A DNA stretch of 64,000 nucleotides from an unidentified bacterial endosymbiont (lineage in GTDB: Bacteria; Pseudomonadota; Gammaproteobacteria; Enterobacterales; G038960095). Position 1 is the stretch's first letter. Every line of letters starts with the position of its first letter. The DNA lies in NCBI RefSeq assembly GCF_918320885.1, contig NZ_OU907312.1, positions 1,054,465-1,118,464 on the forward strand, written 5' to 3'. Below the pieces are notes generated by a model. The model ran no database searches and was not told where the DNA came from. It saw only the letters and a program-made list of their open reading frames with translations. Below are positions 1 to 8,101 of this stretch, piece by piece. The position numbers and the translations under genes were made by a program.

Positions 1-6
1 AGGCAG

Positions 7-585
7 TTAATGCGGTGGCGTAGTCTCGGCGTTACTGCCCTGGGCTTGATGGCGATGATGCTGCAGGCTAATGCCCTCGGCGTGGATATCCCCAGTCACC
101 TGGATTGAGCCCTCCACCCGTAGTTCCCCTTGAAGGAGCAGTTGCGGGGCTTTAATTGTGACGATGTCACTACTCTCAATGGTGATCGTCTATGCAGTGC
201 TGATCGTGATGGTTTGGATCCCCGCCACCCCCAAAGTGCTGGTTTGCCAGTCATACAGCAGTTGGGCACCATCGGGCAGACGGAGCGCTATCGTTTGCGG
301 CTGCTGATCGGCTGGCTGATAGGTCTCGGTATAGAAGCTGGTCAAAATAAAGCCGAGCTCAGGCATGCCAGAGGCAGAGAGTAGCAGACACTGCTCCCCG
401 ACTGTTGGCGGACACCAGCTGGTGACTTGACCGGCACGACTCTGCCAAGGCAGCCAAGCTGAGATCCAGTCACCGACCTGTACCCGAGCGCGGGCGGTGG
501 TATAGTCGATAGCGGCGATAGTGCCTGGTTGAATCATCGCTGCTAGCCGTCGATCCAGCTCAGCCACCACAAATCCTGCTAGCAT
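7..585 (-). pseudogene. Baseplate assembly protein V, second prophage copy, amber-interrupted
   Basis: This is a degraded copy of the phage P2 gpV-like baseplate spike protein also present intact at 36851-37429. The first 131 residues match the intact copy almost exactly. An in-frame TAG at 187-189 then replaces a CAG (Gln) codon of the intact copy. The frame stays open after the stop and still encodes the C-terminal triplex-type segment down to a TAA at 7-9. gpV forms the central membrane-piercing spike of contractile tails. The product here would be a truncated spike unless the amber codon is suppressed. Confidence 0.85.
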
Positions 586-1112
586 GCTCGCTCCTCAATC
601 AGTTGATAGCTAGAGGGCAGGCTCTCATCTGCGGTGAAACCAACGACTAAGCTCATGCCACTTTCATCCCTGTAGGGCCACACTACCCTACCTAGATGAA
701 GTTCATGCGACCACTCCACACTCCAGGCCAGATAGCCTTCTAAATCAGATTTAATCAGCGCCTCACCCATCCGGCTCAGCTTGGCTTGGGTGATCGGCAA
801 ACCCCACTGCTCATGGGTTAGGGCCACCGCCACTTGGGCTGCGAGCTTGCGCACGGAGAGCTCGGCCTGCGGCTGATTAGGATCGACCATCACTCTAGCC
901 TGTAGGTGGGCGACTAGCGCGGTTTCACCGGTACCCGGATCGTCGCCAGGCTCTAGTTCAGTCAGTTCGATCAGTACTGCTGGCAAGGCTAGCGTGCGTT
1001 GAATCGCCGGATAGGCGGCAATCCACACGGGTGCCTTTAACTTGCACTGTAGGCCATGAACAATGGCTTGGTGCAAACTGGCCAAGGAGATCAGCGTCGT
1101 GTGGTGATTCAT
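579..1112 (-). CDS. Phage tail protein (Mu gp37 / tail-terminator-like), second copy
   Basis: This 177-residue protein is nearly the same as the one at 37423-37956. It overlaps the gpV copy by 7 bases and the gpZ-like remnant upstream by 4 bases, the tight spacing of a phage late operon. Position between gpZ-like and gpV genes and its size suggest a tail-completion or terminator protein; resemblance to Mu gp37 is a judgement from memory. The C-terminal 25 residues differ more from the other copy than the rest. It is intact although its neighbours are broken. Confidence 0.6.
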   Translation of the reverse strand: MNHHTTLISLASLHQAIVHGLQCKLKAPVWIAAYPAIQRTLALPAVLIELTELEPGDDPGTGETALVAHLQARVMVDPNQPQAELSVRKLAAQVAVALTHEQWGLPITQAKLSRMGEALIKSDLEGYLAWSVEWSHELHLGRVVWPYRDESGMSLVVGFTADESLPSSYQLIEERAC

Positions 1113-1462
1113 GTTTTAGCCAATGCCTGGTGGATCGCATAGTTCACCTCTTGAGCCAAAAGGGTCAACAGGCGCGGGCGGAGCTGGCGGGCGGCCGCGG
1201 TAAAGGCCGCTTCTCCGGCACTAGACCAGGCCAGTGTAACGGTGCCATAGCGAGCTGATTTTGGGAAAAAATAGAGCCGTTTTTTAATCAGCTTCTGCGG
1301 GATTTTGGTCTGTTGGCTGATCGCTTTGGCCGTTTGCGTGGCGATCCAGCGACTGCTCTTTTTCAGCGTGCGGCGCTAGGCTGTTTGGCAGGCTTGGGCC
1401 CCCAAGGGGCGCAGTTTTCGCATCACTGCTTCCACATCCAGGGTGACGGTTAACGTGGTCAA
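1109..1462 (-). pseudogene. Minor tail protein Z-like remnant
   Basis: This corresponds to the 175-residue gpZ-like gene at 37953-38480, with two lesions. A 174-bp block of the intact gene is missing exactly between two short direct repeats (GCTGATTTYGG). The deletion keeps the frame. A TAG codon also replaces the Trp codon (TGG) of the intact copy near residue 29. The start is the TTG at 1462, overlapping the stop of the upstream head-tail joining gene as in the intact copy. The product is probably non-functional. Confidence 0.8.
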
Positions 1463-1767
1463 TCAAGCGGCCTTAATAACAGGACCGTCAGTCCAGTGCT
1501 GTCGGGCTCAATCCCCACCACCGTGTAATCAAGGGCGCTAAAGCTCACCAGCGTGCCGGTGCTGATGGTTGGGGCATCCTCCTCTCTAATCACCAGGTGT
1601 GGCTCAAGGAGGCCGGTAGTTAATTGGCCCAACTGTGGGGCTAGCCAGGGGGCGGAAAACATCCCTTGGCAGGGCTTCCCAGCCATCTCTACGGTATCGG
1701 AGAGTAACTCAAAGAGTCGTGCATCCTGGGCAGTGACCAGATCACGAAAAGGTTGTCCGGTGATCAT
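1459..1767 (-). CDS. Phage head-tail joining protein (lambda gpFII-like), second copy
   Basis: This 102-residue protein differs from the copy at 38477-38785 by only a few residues. Size and position directly after the major capsid gene fit the lambda FII attachment protein, which completes the head and provides the docking site for the tail. It overlaps the capsid gene by 4 bases and the gpZ-like gene by 4 bases. The reading frame is intact, but its partners on both sides are damaged, so a working particle is unlikely from this copy alone. Confidence 0.65.
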   Translation of the reverse strand: MITGQPFRDLVTAQDARLFELLSDTVEMAGKPCQGMFSAPWLAPQLGQLTTGLLEPHLVIREEDAPTISTGTLVSFSALDYTVVGIEPDSTGLTVLLLRPLD

Positions 1768-2385
1768 TTGGCGGTGAGTTTAATGATGGCCCGGGGCTTG
1801 GTGCAGAGATTGAGCGGATTAGATTGCGCCTCAAGCTCAATCCCTTTGTCCAGCCGCAGCCGCTCCGGCTTGGCGTAGAAGAGCAGGCCAATGGTATTCA
1901 CTGTCTCCACATAATCGGCCGGGGCATAGCGGGTAATGAGAAAGTCACTGATGCCGACGGGGATCAAATAACCCTCCTGGTCGTTGATAAAGGAGAGTTT
2001 ACCCACGCGGCCATAAAACTCCTTCCACATCACCTCACAAAAGGTGAAGCCTTTTCGCAGATCGTCGCGTAAAAATTGGCCATCATTCCAGCGGGCAAAG
2101 GCCTGTTGGACCGAAGGGTGGCTGATCAAGGCATCATAGAAGCCCCGCCCACAAATGGCCAACCAGCCGGTGATGACTCCAGCATCACCCAGGGCATCTT
2201 CACTTCTACGTTTGGCCTCCAGTACCTTTTTTTGCACCTCGCTATTGGCATCACTGAAGCCCATCGTGACGCTATTCTGTTTGATGTTAAAACTTTGGTA
2301 GAGATCGAGCAGCTTACGGCTCCCATCGGCATCAAAAATCTCGCCAGTGATGGCCCCAACCCGCTGGTAGCGCAGGGTGGCCTCG
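1764..2385 (-). pseudogene. Major capsid protein E, C-terminal part, fused to methyltransferase
   Basis: From about 2385 down, the sequence matches residues ~130-335 of the lambda gpE-type capsid protein at 38782-39789. Its first ~130 codons are gone. The open frame instead runs in from the methyltransferase gene upstream, giving a fused frame from a GTG at 2597. The junction lies just after the shared GAGGCCACCCTG stretch (read on the minus strand). The fusion is in frame but joins two unrelated proteins, so it reads as a deletion scar that removed terminase, portal, protease, decoration and 5' capsid genes. Confidence 0.85.
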
Positions 2386-3404
2386 GGGCTGCTGCTGTTG
2401 TTCAGGGCCCGCTCCACCAGGGGCAGTGGTTTCATGGTGGGGTGGAGATCGTTTTTCAGCGGCTTATCAAAGAACCAGACATCGCCTTGATCGCGATCAC
2501 CGCACCAGAAGTGCTTAGCGCCGGCCCGCCAGCCATAGAGGGCTACCTCATATTGGCGCTGATAATCGGCCCGTCCTAAAGTAAAACGGTTTTTCACCCA
2601 GATGATAAAGGTGGACTATTGGCCGCCAGCTTGCTGAAAGGCCTGTTGCAGTTGGTCGAGCTGCTTGGCGCCCATACAGATATAGACAGCGCCCTCGGTG
2701 TACTGCAGCAGCTGGCGGCAGCTGATGGTGAGGAACTTGGTAAAAGCTTCCCCCAGGTTGTCGTTGATAATCGGCCGGGGGGAGTGGCGCTTCTGGCGGC
2801 CCCGATAATTGATGTTGTAGGGCGGATCGGTAAAGGCCATGGCCGCTTGTCCACCCTCCATCAGCTGTGCTAACACCGCGGGATCGGTGGCGTCGCCACA
2901 AAGCAGCCGGTGTGCTCCCAATAGCCAGCAATTGCCCAGTTGACTAACTGGCGAGGGCAGGGGAGTGGGCAGCTCCTCATCAGCAGTCGGTGACTCCTCC
3001 TGACTGAGTTCAGTCAATAGCGCTGAGAGCTCTGCCGTGGAAAAACCGGTTAAGGACAGATCGAAATCAGCGGCTTGCAAGGTCTGCAAAGCAACTTTGA
3101 GCAGCGCTTCATCCCACTCGGCATTGGCAGCCAGCTGATTATCGGCTAACCGATAGGCCTGTTGCTGCGGATCGGTGAGCTGTTGCAGTTCAATCACCGG
3201 TACCTGCTGCCATGCCAGCTGCTGGGCTGCCAACAGCCGGCCATGGCCGGCAATAATGCCGTTCGCCCCATCCACCAAGATAGGGGTGGTCCACCCAAAG
3301 GCTTGAATAGAGGCGGCGATTTGCGCCACCTGAGCCTCAGAGTGCTGGCGGCTATTGCCGGCATAGGGAATCAACGCTGCAATGGGGCGGTATTCAATCT
3401 GCAC
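2386..3404 (-). pseudogene. ParB-domain DNA methyltransferase, amber-interrupted and 3'-fused
   Basis: The N-terminal ~110 residues are a ParB/Srx-like nuclease-type domain, with an IAGHGR-type motif at about residues 50-55. A linker and an N6-adenine or N4-cytosine methyltransferase with a DPPY motif follow. Such ParB-MTase proteins are common in phages. The frame starts at a GTG at 3404. It is interrupted by an in-frame TAG at 2616-2618, where relatives have a conserved Trp before STFIIW. It then continues open through the FWCG and KPLPLVERA motifs typical of the MTase C-terminus, before being fused at ~2385 to capsid sequence. It would modify phage or host DNA if intact. Confidence 0.8.
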
Positions 3405-3587
3405 CGGCGGTTTACTCTGGAAAAAAGGGGAAGGGGAGAGCTCGTTCCAAGCTTACTGTAAATCATACCCTTATTTTGGCAAATTGGTTAGTGGGGCGGT
3501 TTTTGCAGGCTTCCTCAGATGGCCACAGCTGGCTGATTTAGCGGGTTATCACCCTGAATTTCAGGTAATTTCTATTACGGGTTGTTA
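3366..3587. repeat. Direct repeat R1 (tandem duplication, left unit)
   Basis: About 220 bp here recur as R2 at 4461-4682 with roughly 90 percent or better identity, offset by 1095 bp. Subtracting the IS5-family element and its 2-bp target duplication leaves a 237-bp unit. So the ancestral state was a tandem duplication of the first codons and upstream region of the methyltransferase gene, later split by the IS. Confidence 0.8.
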
Positions 3588-4443
3588 GGGCCTGTTGAGG
3601 TTTCGCTATAATTTATTGAAATATAAGAGCAAACTCGTAATATTGTCGTTGTGATACCAACAAAAAAACGAGTTTGCAATGCCCCGCTTAATGCTCAGTG
3701 ATGAGCAGTGGTCGAAGCTAAAAACGATCATGCTTCAAGAAGGAATTTATGACAAGCTCAATCTTCGATTGGAAGTTGAGGGAATGTTCTATCGAATGCG
3801 CGTAGGGTGCCCTTGGCGTGACTTGCCTAAGCAATTTGGCAAATGGGCCTCCCTCTACAAAAAATTTAATGACTGGTCGATGACTGGCAAGTGGTTAAGG
3901 ATTTTTAAAGCAGTAGTCCAAGATCCTGATTTGGAATGGGTATTCATGGATGGAAGCTATGTAAAGGCCCACCAACATAGTGCAGGGGCTGCTGGTAAGG
4001 CTTGTGAGGCCATTGGCATCAGCCGGGCAGGCCGTACCAGTAAGATTCACCTGGCAGTAGACAGCTATGGATTACCCATTTCTTTTAAAATTACCGACGG
4101 ACAAGTTCACGACTGTTTAGCGGCTCCGAGCTTGATAGAATCCTTTCCACCCCCTGAAGTTCTGACGGCTGATAAAGGTTATGACAGCAAGTCAATACGC
4201 CAACAAATCTCTGAGAAAGGCACTGTTCCGAATAGTCCCAGAAAGAAAAACTCAATGATAGGGAACGCTAACCTAGATAGGCATCTGTATAAACTCAGAC
4301 ATCTTGTGGAAAATGCCTTCGCCAGGCTAAAGCATTTTCGAGCCATTGCCACCAGGTTTGATAAATTGAAGCGCAATTATCAAAGTATGCTAGACATGGC
4401 TTGTAGTTATCTATGGCTGCCCATGTGAAACCTCAACAGGCCC
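3588..4443 (+). mobile_element. IS5-family insertion sequence
   Basis: The 856-bp element has near-perfect terminal inverted repeats beginning GGGCCTGTTGAGGTTTC and is flanked by a TA dinucleotide on each side (3586-3587 and 4444-4445). The TA target duplication and a single DDE transposase fit the IS427-like group of the IS5 family; the subgroup is inference. It sits at the end of repeat R1 of a tandem duplication. Confidence 0.85.
3679..4428 (+). CDS. IS5-family transposase
   Basis: This 249-residue protein has an N-terminal DUF4096-type region (LSDEQWSKL, then CPWRDLP). The DDE nuclease follows, with the first Asp in FMDGSYVKAH, the second in TADKGYDS, and the Glu in LVENAFARLKHFR near the C-terminus. 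It catalyses cut-and-paste transposition of the surrounding element. Unlike many IS427-group elements it is encoded in one uninterrupted frame, so the copy may be active. It starts 91 bp inside the left inverted repeat. Confidence 0.9.
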   Translation: MPRLMLSDEQWSKLKTIMLQEGIYDKLNLRLEVEGMFYRMRVGCPWRDLPKQFGKWASLYKKFNDWSMTGKWLRIFKAVVQDPDLEWVFMDGSYVKAHQHSAGAAGKACEAIGISRAGRTSKIHLAVDSYGLPISFKITDGQVHDCLAAPSLIESFPPPEVLTADKGYDSKSIRQQISEKGTVPNSPRKKNSMIGNANLDRHLYKLRHLVENAFARLKHFRAIATRFDKLKRNYQSMLDMACSYLWLPM

Positions 4444-4460
4444 TAGTGAAGATAGCCATC

Positions 4461-4682
4461 GGGAATTAACGCTGCAATGCAGCGGTATTCAATCTGCACC
4501 GGCGGTTTACTCTGGAAAAAAGGGGAAGGGGAGAGCTCGTTCCAAGCTTACTGTAAATCATACCCTTATTTTGGCAAATTGGTTAGTGGGGCGGTTTTTG
4601 CAAGCTTCCTCAGATGGCCACAGCGTGCTGATTTAGCGGTTTATAACCCTGAATTTCAGGTAATTTCTATTACACTGTTGTA
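4461..4682. repeat. Direct repeat R2 (tandem duplication, right unit)
   Basis: This is the second unit of the duplication described for 3366-3587. It includes a copy of the methyltransferase start (GTG CAG ATT GAA TAC) that diverges after about ten codons and hits a stop, so it cannot encode the enzyme. Apart from this repeat I see no gene between 4444 and 4729. Confidence 0.8.
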
Positions 4683-4729
4683 GTGGGATCCTCTATAGTA
4701 GGACTAGAGCCAAAAGATCTGGAGGAGCG

Positions 4730-5161
4730 ATGACTATCCGTTACGATAGCGATTTTTACGGCTGGACTCAGGAACAGGCTAATTTGCTACGGGCTGGCAG
4801 CCTAAACCAGTTAGATACGCAGAACCTGCTGGAGGAAATAGAGAGCATGGGAAGCAGCCAAAGAGACGAATTGGAATCACGGCTTGAAGTACTGTTTCTC
4901 CATTTGTTGAAATGGTCGTTCCAGCCCTCACACCGTGGTCAGAGTTGGAAACTGACGATAGCAGAACAGCGACGAAAAATAGAACGCCGGTTGTTAAAAA
5001 GCCCTAGCCTTAAGAGCGAGCTGGTTGAGCTTACCCTATACGCCTATGGGGACGCTATCCTAGCTGCGGCCAGGGAGACTGGTATGAGTGAAAAAACTTT
5101 TCCAAAGCAGTGCCCATGGACGTTTGAGCAGCTCGTAGACAGTGAGTTTTACCCGAATTAA
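4730..5161 (+). CDS. DUF29-family protein
   Basis: This 143-residue protein has the features of the DUF29 family: an early YDSDFYGWTQEQA motif, a central LLEEIESMGSSQRDELESRL segment and a helical C-terminus. The family is common in cyanobacteria and some proteobacteria, often on mobile DNA, and has no established biochemical role. A good ribosome site (GGAGGAG, 5 bases before ATG) supports the start. It lies opposite to the phage genes around it, and its stop overlaps the convergent DUF6362 gene by 4 bases. Confidence 0.75.
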   Translation: MTIRYDSDFYGWTQEQANLLRAGSLNQLDTQNLLEEIESMGSSQRDELESRLEVLFLHLLKWSFQPSHRGQSWKLTIAEQRRKIERRLLKSPSLKSELVELTLYAYGDAILAAARETGMSEKTFPKQCPWTFEQLVDSEFYPN

Positions 5162-5559
5162 GCGGACTCCCTGCTGTCAAACTTGGGGATATTGTTTAGT
5201 TGTTTAGCCACACACAGCACGCTCTGCAGCCAACGCTGTTTAGCAGTCACCCGGTGACAGCCCACCCGCTCTGCGATGTGGCGCCAGGAGTAGCCCTTGG
5301 CTCGCAACCAGATCAGTCTGCGTTGCTCGGTTGCCAATCCCACCACCCAGCGGCAGCTCTCTAGCATCAGCTCCACCGCCTCCGGGGGCGGCTGGTGATA
5401 GTGATTGGAATCCTCGCTCCCCTCGGGTAAGCTTTTCTGCTGTAAAATCAACTCCCAACAGCCGGTGAATCCTTTGGCTCGCGGGGTGGGTAAACAGCGT
5501 GCTACTTGAGCGGCCTGTTCGAATCGTATGGCTATCTGCTCAATGGTCCATGGCTGCAT
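5158..5559 (-). CDS. DUF6362-like phage DNA-binding protein
   Basis: I place the start at the ATG at 5559 (MQPWTIEQIAIRFEQAAQ), which matches the usual beginning of this family; an upstream ATG at 5664 would add 35 unlikely residues. The protein is about 133 residues. Its C-terminal part, about residues 75-120, looks like a helix-turn-helix (RLIWLRAKGYSWRHIAERVG, then CHRVTAKQRW). Such proteins sit between replication and packaging genes in many prophages. A terminase-small-subunit-like or regulatory role is possible but unproven. Confidence 0.55.
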   Translation of the reverse strand: MQPWTIEQIAIRFEQAAQVARCLPTPRAKGFTGCWELILQQKSLPEGSEDSNHYHQPPPEAVELMLESCRWVVGLATEQRRLIWLRAKGYSWRHIAERVGCHRVTAKQRWLQSVLCVAKQLNNIPKFDSRESA

Positions 5560-5740
5560 AGTGGCTAACCCCTTAATATCTAAAGCTTTTGAAGGAATGA
5601 CTGCCACAGCTGCCACAAAAGAGTGATAGTTTCTTATAAGGTTTACGCGTAAGCGCGTAAGCATCTATATAGAGATATTAATGTCTTTTGCGCCAGTTGT
5701 GGCAGTCAAGGGCAGTGCTTTGACTGAATGACCAATAAAA

Positions 5741-6337
5741 TCAGTAGCTATCCCAGGATTGCTTTCGCAAGCTGATACCTTTAAATCCTCGTAACCCCAG
5801 GTTATTACGCCACTTTTGCAGGCCACGGGTGAGCAATAGATCAGAGAAGCGGCGTTGCGAGCCGATAAATTCGCTAGCCGCTTCAGCCCAGTGTTTCCAA
5901 TCATTGAACAGTTCTGCGGTCAAGGAGGTCGCCCTACTGCTCTGTAGACAGCGCTCTTCCAGCCACCGCCCGAGGATATCTTCAGCCTCAAAGTACTCAT
6001 CCGTAGCATCGCACACACACTGTGGGGGTTTTAGCCCTTCACGCTGCCAGGCCAAGCAACCCTGTACACCCCATTCGAAAATAGCGTGCCGCTCGGCGAG
6101 CAGCTTGCTCTGTAGGTGTTTATCGCGCTGCTCAGGGGGTATCGTGATGGTAAAAGGGATCAAATGCAGCCGGCGGCGCATGGCCTCATCGAGGTTACGG
6201 ATCACGGGTTTGTGGTTGCCGGCAATCACCAGCTTGAACTGCGGTAGGTAGCTGAAAAAGTCCTGGCGCATAAAGCGGGCTGAAATACGATCGCCCCCAG
6301 TCAACTCCTTAATCTTCGACTCTTTCCAACGTCGCCC
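5741..6337 (-). pseudogene. P4/D5-family phage primase-helicase, C-terminal fragment
   Basis: About 199 residues of the SF3 helicase half of a phage or plasmid primase are present. They include an ELTGGDRISAR segment, the FKLVIAGNHKP sensor-type strand and the DEAMRRRLHLIPF arginine-finger region, then a winged C-terminus. The N-terminal primase domain and Walker A/B motifs are absent because IS3 copy 1 abuts at 6338. The IS end happens to supply a GTG start and four residues, giving an artificial open frame from 6349. The protein would unwind DNA at the prophage origin if complete. Confidence 0.85.
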
Positions 6338-6377
6338 TGATCTTGCCACCTTTTTTTAGACACAGAGAAGAGAAACC

Positions 6378-7232
6378 TTAAGCGACCTGGGATAACCAAT
6401 TTTTTTCAAAATTTACAGGAGACAGATAGCCTAGCGTTGAGTGCCGTCTCTGTCGGTTATAAAACACTTCTACGTATTCAAAAATGCTCAATTTGGCTTG
6501 TTCTCTGCTCTCAAAACGTTCAAAGTGGGTGTGCTCTGTTTTTAAGGTATGGAAAAAACTCTCTGCTACTGCATTGTCATAACAATTGCCCGTACTACTC
6601 ATGCTAAGCGTTATCTGGTGATGCGCCGATACAGCCTTGAATCCTTTGCTGGTATACTGGCTGCCTCGGTCGGAGTGGTGGATGAGACCTGCAGCAGGCT
6701 TCCTCCGTGTTATTGCCTGGCGTAATGCTGCGGCTACTAACTCGGTGGTCATGTGAGCTTGCATATCCATCCCCACGATACTACGAGAGAACAGGTCCAG
6801 TACGATAGCAACATACAACCATCCCTCTTGGGTCGGAATATAGGTAATATCTGCTGCCCAGTATTGATCAGGGCGAGTGGCTGTGAACTTCTGCTTGAGT
6901 AAATTAGGCGCCACTGCGGCCTTTGGATCGACTATTGTGGTTACCTTAAATCGTTTTTTCATCTTAGCCGCAATATGGGCTGCTTTCATTAGCCGACAAA
7001 CCCGTTTGCGTGAACAGCGCTCACCTCTAGCTCGTAACTCAGCATGGATACGTGGGCTACCGTAAATTTGGTTGCTTATGGTATAAACCTCTTTAATTTC
7101 AGATATTAAACGCTCATCCTCACAATAGCGCTTGGATGGCTCAGCCTTGATAAACTGATAATAGCCACTGCGGGATACACCTAACACGTTGGACATCCTC
7201 TCTACGCTGAATTCCCCAGCATGCTTTTGCAT
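6378..7232 (-). CDS. IS3-family transposase OrfB (copy 1)
   Basis: This 284-residue protein has an N-terminal HTH_21-type segment (IYGSPRIHAELRARG, residues ~55-70). The integrase core (rve) DDE catalytic residues lie in WAADITYIPT, HHSDRGSQYTS and NAVAESFFHTLKTE. It is expressed as an OrfAB fusion by -1 frameshifting from orfA; free OrfB can act as a regulator in this family. No lesions are seen. Confidence 0.95.
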   Translation of the reverse strand: MQKHAGEFSVERMSNVLGVSRSGYYQFIKAEPSKRYCEDERLISEIKEVYTISNQIYGSPRIHAELRARGERCSRKRVCRLMKAAHIAAKMKKRFKVTTIVDPKAAVAPNLLKQKFTATRPDQYWAADITYIPTQEGWLYVAIVLDLFSRSIVGMDMQAHMTTELVAAALRQAITRRKPAAGLIHHSDRGSQYTSKGFKAVSAHHQITLSMSSTGNCYDNAVAESFFHTLKTEHTHFERFESREQAKLSIFEYVEVFYNRQRRHSTLGYLSPVNFEKNWLSQVA

Positions 7233-7243
7233 AAACTGGTATT

Positions 7244-7543
7244 TTACTTGCGGGCCACTGAGAAGATGCCCAAGGCTTTTTTTAGGATATCCCTCTCTTC
7301 GCGTGCTATCGCCAATTCTTTCCGCAATTGACTGAGCTCAGCATCAGACGCTTTCAGGTATCCTTTGCCCGGGAAAGCCTCTGCACCATCCTTGTTATGC
7401 TGATGGACCCACCCTGCCAATGTACTCTTGGGAACTCCCAATTCCTCGCTCAATTGACAGAGCGTTTTACCAGTGCTGTGATACAGCTTTACCGCATTCA
7501 GCTTGAATTCCTTATCATAGCTCCTTGATTCCCCTTGATTCAT
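7244..7543 (-). CDS. IS3-family OrfA (copy 1)
   Basis: This 99-residue protein has an HTH_Tnp_1 domain (YDKEFKLNAVKLYHSTG, then the CQLSEELGVPKSTLAGWV helix-turn-helix) and a C-terminal leucine-zipper coil ending KKALGIFS. A slippery A AAA AAA G lies near the end of the gene, and the -1 frame is open into orfB, the standard arrangement for making the OrfAB transposase. Confidence 0.95.
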   Translation of the reverse strand: MNQGESRSYDKEFKLNAVKLYHSTGKTLCQLSEELGVPKSTLAGWVHQHNKDGAEAFPGKGYLKASDAELSQLRKELAIAREERDILKKALGIFSVARK

Positions 7544-7620
7544 AACTTCACCTCAAAAAGTAACAAAAAATTATACGCTTTGTTCCTCTTCGTTGTGTCC
7601 GTTAAAGGGTAGCAAGATCA

Positions 7621-8094
7621 GTTGAGCAGCGTTCGCGTTTAGGAGATTGGGAGGGAGATACAGTGTATGGACAAGAGGCCAGTTTAGTGACGCTGGTTGA
7701 GCGTAAGAGCCGGCTGACATTGATAGGAAAAGTCCCCAATAAAACAGCGGAAACAGTATCTAATATGATGATTAATATGCTAAATCGCGTTGATACTGTA
7801 CATACCATTACCCTGGATAATGGTGGAGAATTTGCTCAGCACGAGAAGGTTACAAAAGCCACTGGGTCCCAGATATTCTTTGCACGCCCTTATGCCAGCT
7901 ACCAGAGAGGCACTAATGAGAACACAAACGGTCTTATTCGACGCTGCTGGCCTAAAAAAATGTGTATGGGGGCTCTGAGTAAACAGGAGATTAGGGATAT
8001 GGAATTACGCCTTAATATGACTCCCAGAAAAGTACTCCTGGGTCTAACTCCCCTAGAAGCTTATACCGGCTGCCGTGTTGCACTTATTGCGTGA
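7621..8094 (+). pseudogene. IS30-family transposase, C-terminal half
   Basis: The frame enters directly from the IS3 end and reads EQRSRLGDWEGDTVYGQ, the conserved start of the IS30 catalytic domain with its first Asp. The second Asp (ITLDNGGEF) and the Glu (GTNENTNGLIRR) follow, to a TGA at 8094. The N-terminal DNA-binding half is missing. About 10 bases past the stop (TGAATCCAGC) recur after the IS30 scrap at 57817, marking the element end near 8101, where it cuts an orphan CdiA cassette. Confidence 0.9.
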
Positions 8095-8101
8095 ATCCAG
8101 C

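Larger units (their letters stand above)
6338..7620 (-). mobile_element. IS3-family insertion sequence, copy 1
   Basis: This 1283-bp copy runs from TGATCTTGCCACC to its imperfect inverted repeat GGGTAGCAAGATCA. Its protein sequences are identical to those of the copies at 9477, 12988 and 40635. The flanking triplets differ (CCC left, GTT right), so there is no target duplication. This junction therefore arose by recombination or adjacent deletion and not by simple insertion. It truncates the primase gene on one side and an IS30 transposase on the other. Confidence 0.95.

Noticed and set aside
3382-4683. Two similar 68-codon plus-strand frames in the R1 and R2 repeats
   Set aside because: They follow from the DNA duplication; the first overlaps the methyltransferase start on the other strand, and neither has a ribosome site or known similarity.
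5665-5904. 79-codon minus-strand frame ending next to the DUF6362 gene
   Set aside because: Its greater part overlaps the primase-helicase fragment in another frame and has no family features.
7663-8094. Complete IS30 transposase
   Set aside because: Homology starts upstream of the ATG, directly at the IS3 border, and the N-terminal DNA-binding half is missing.
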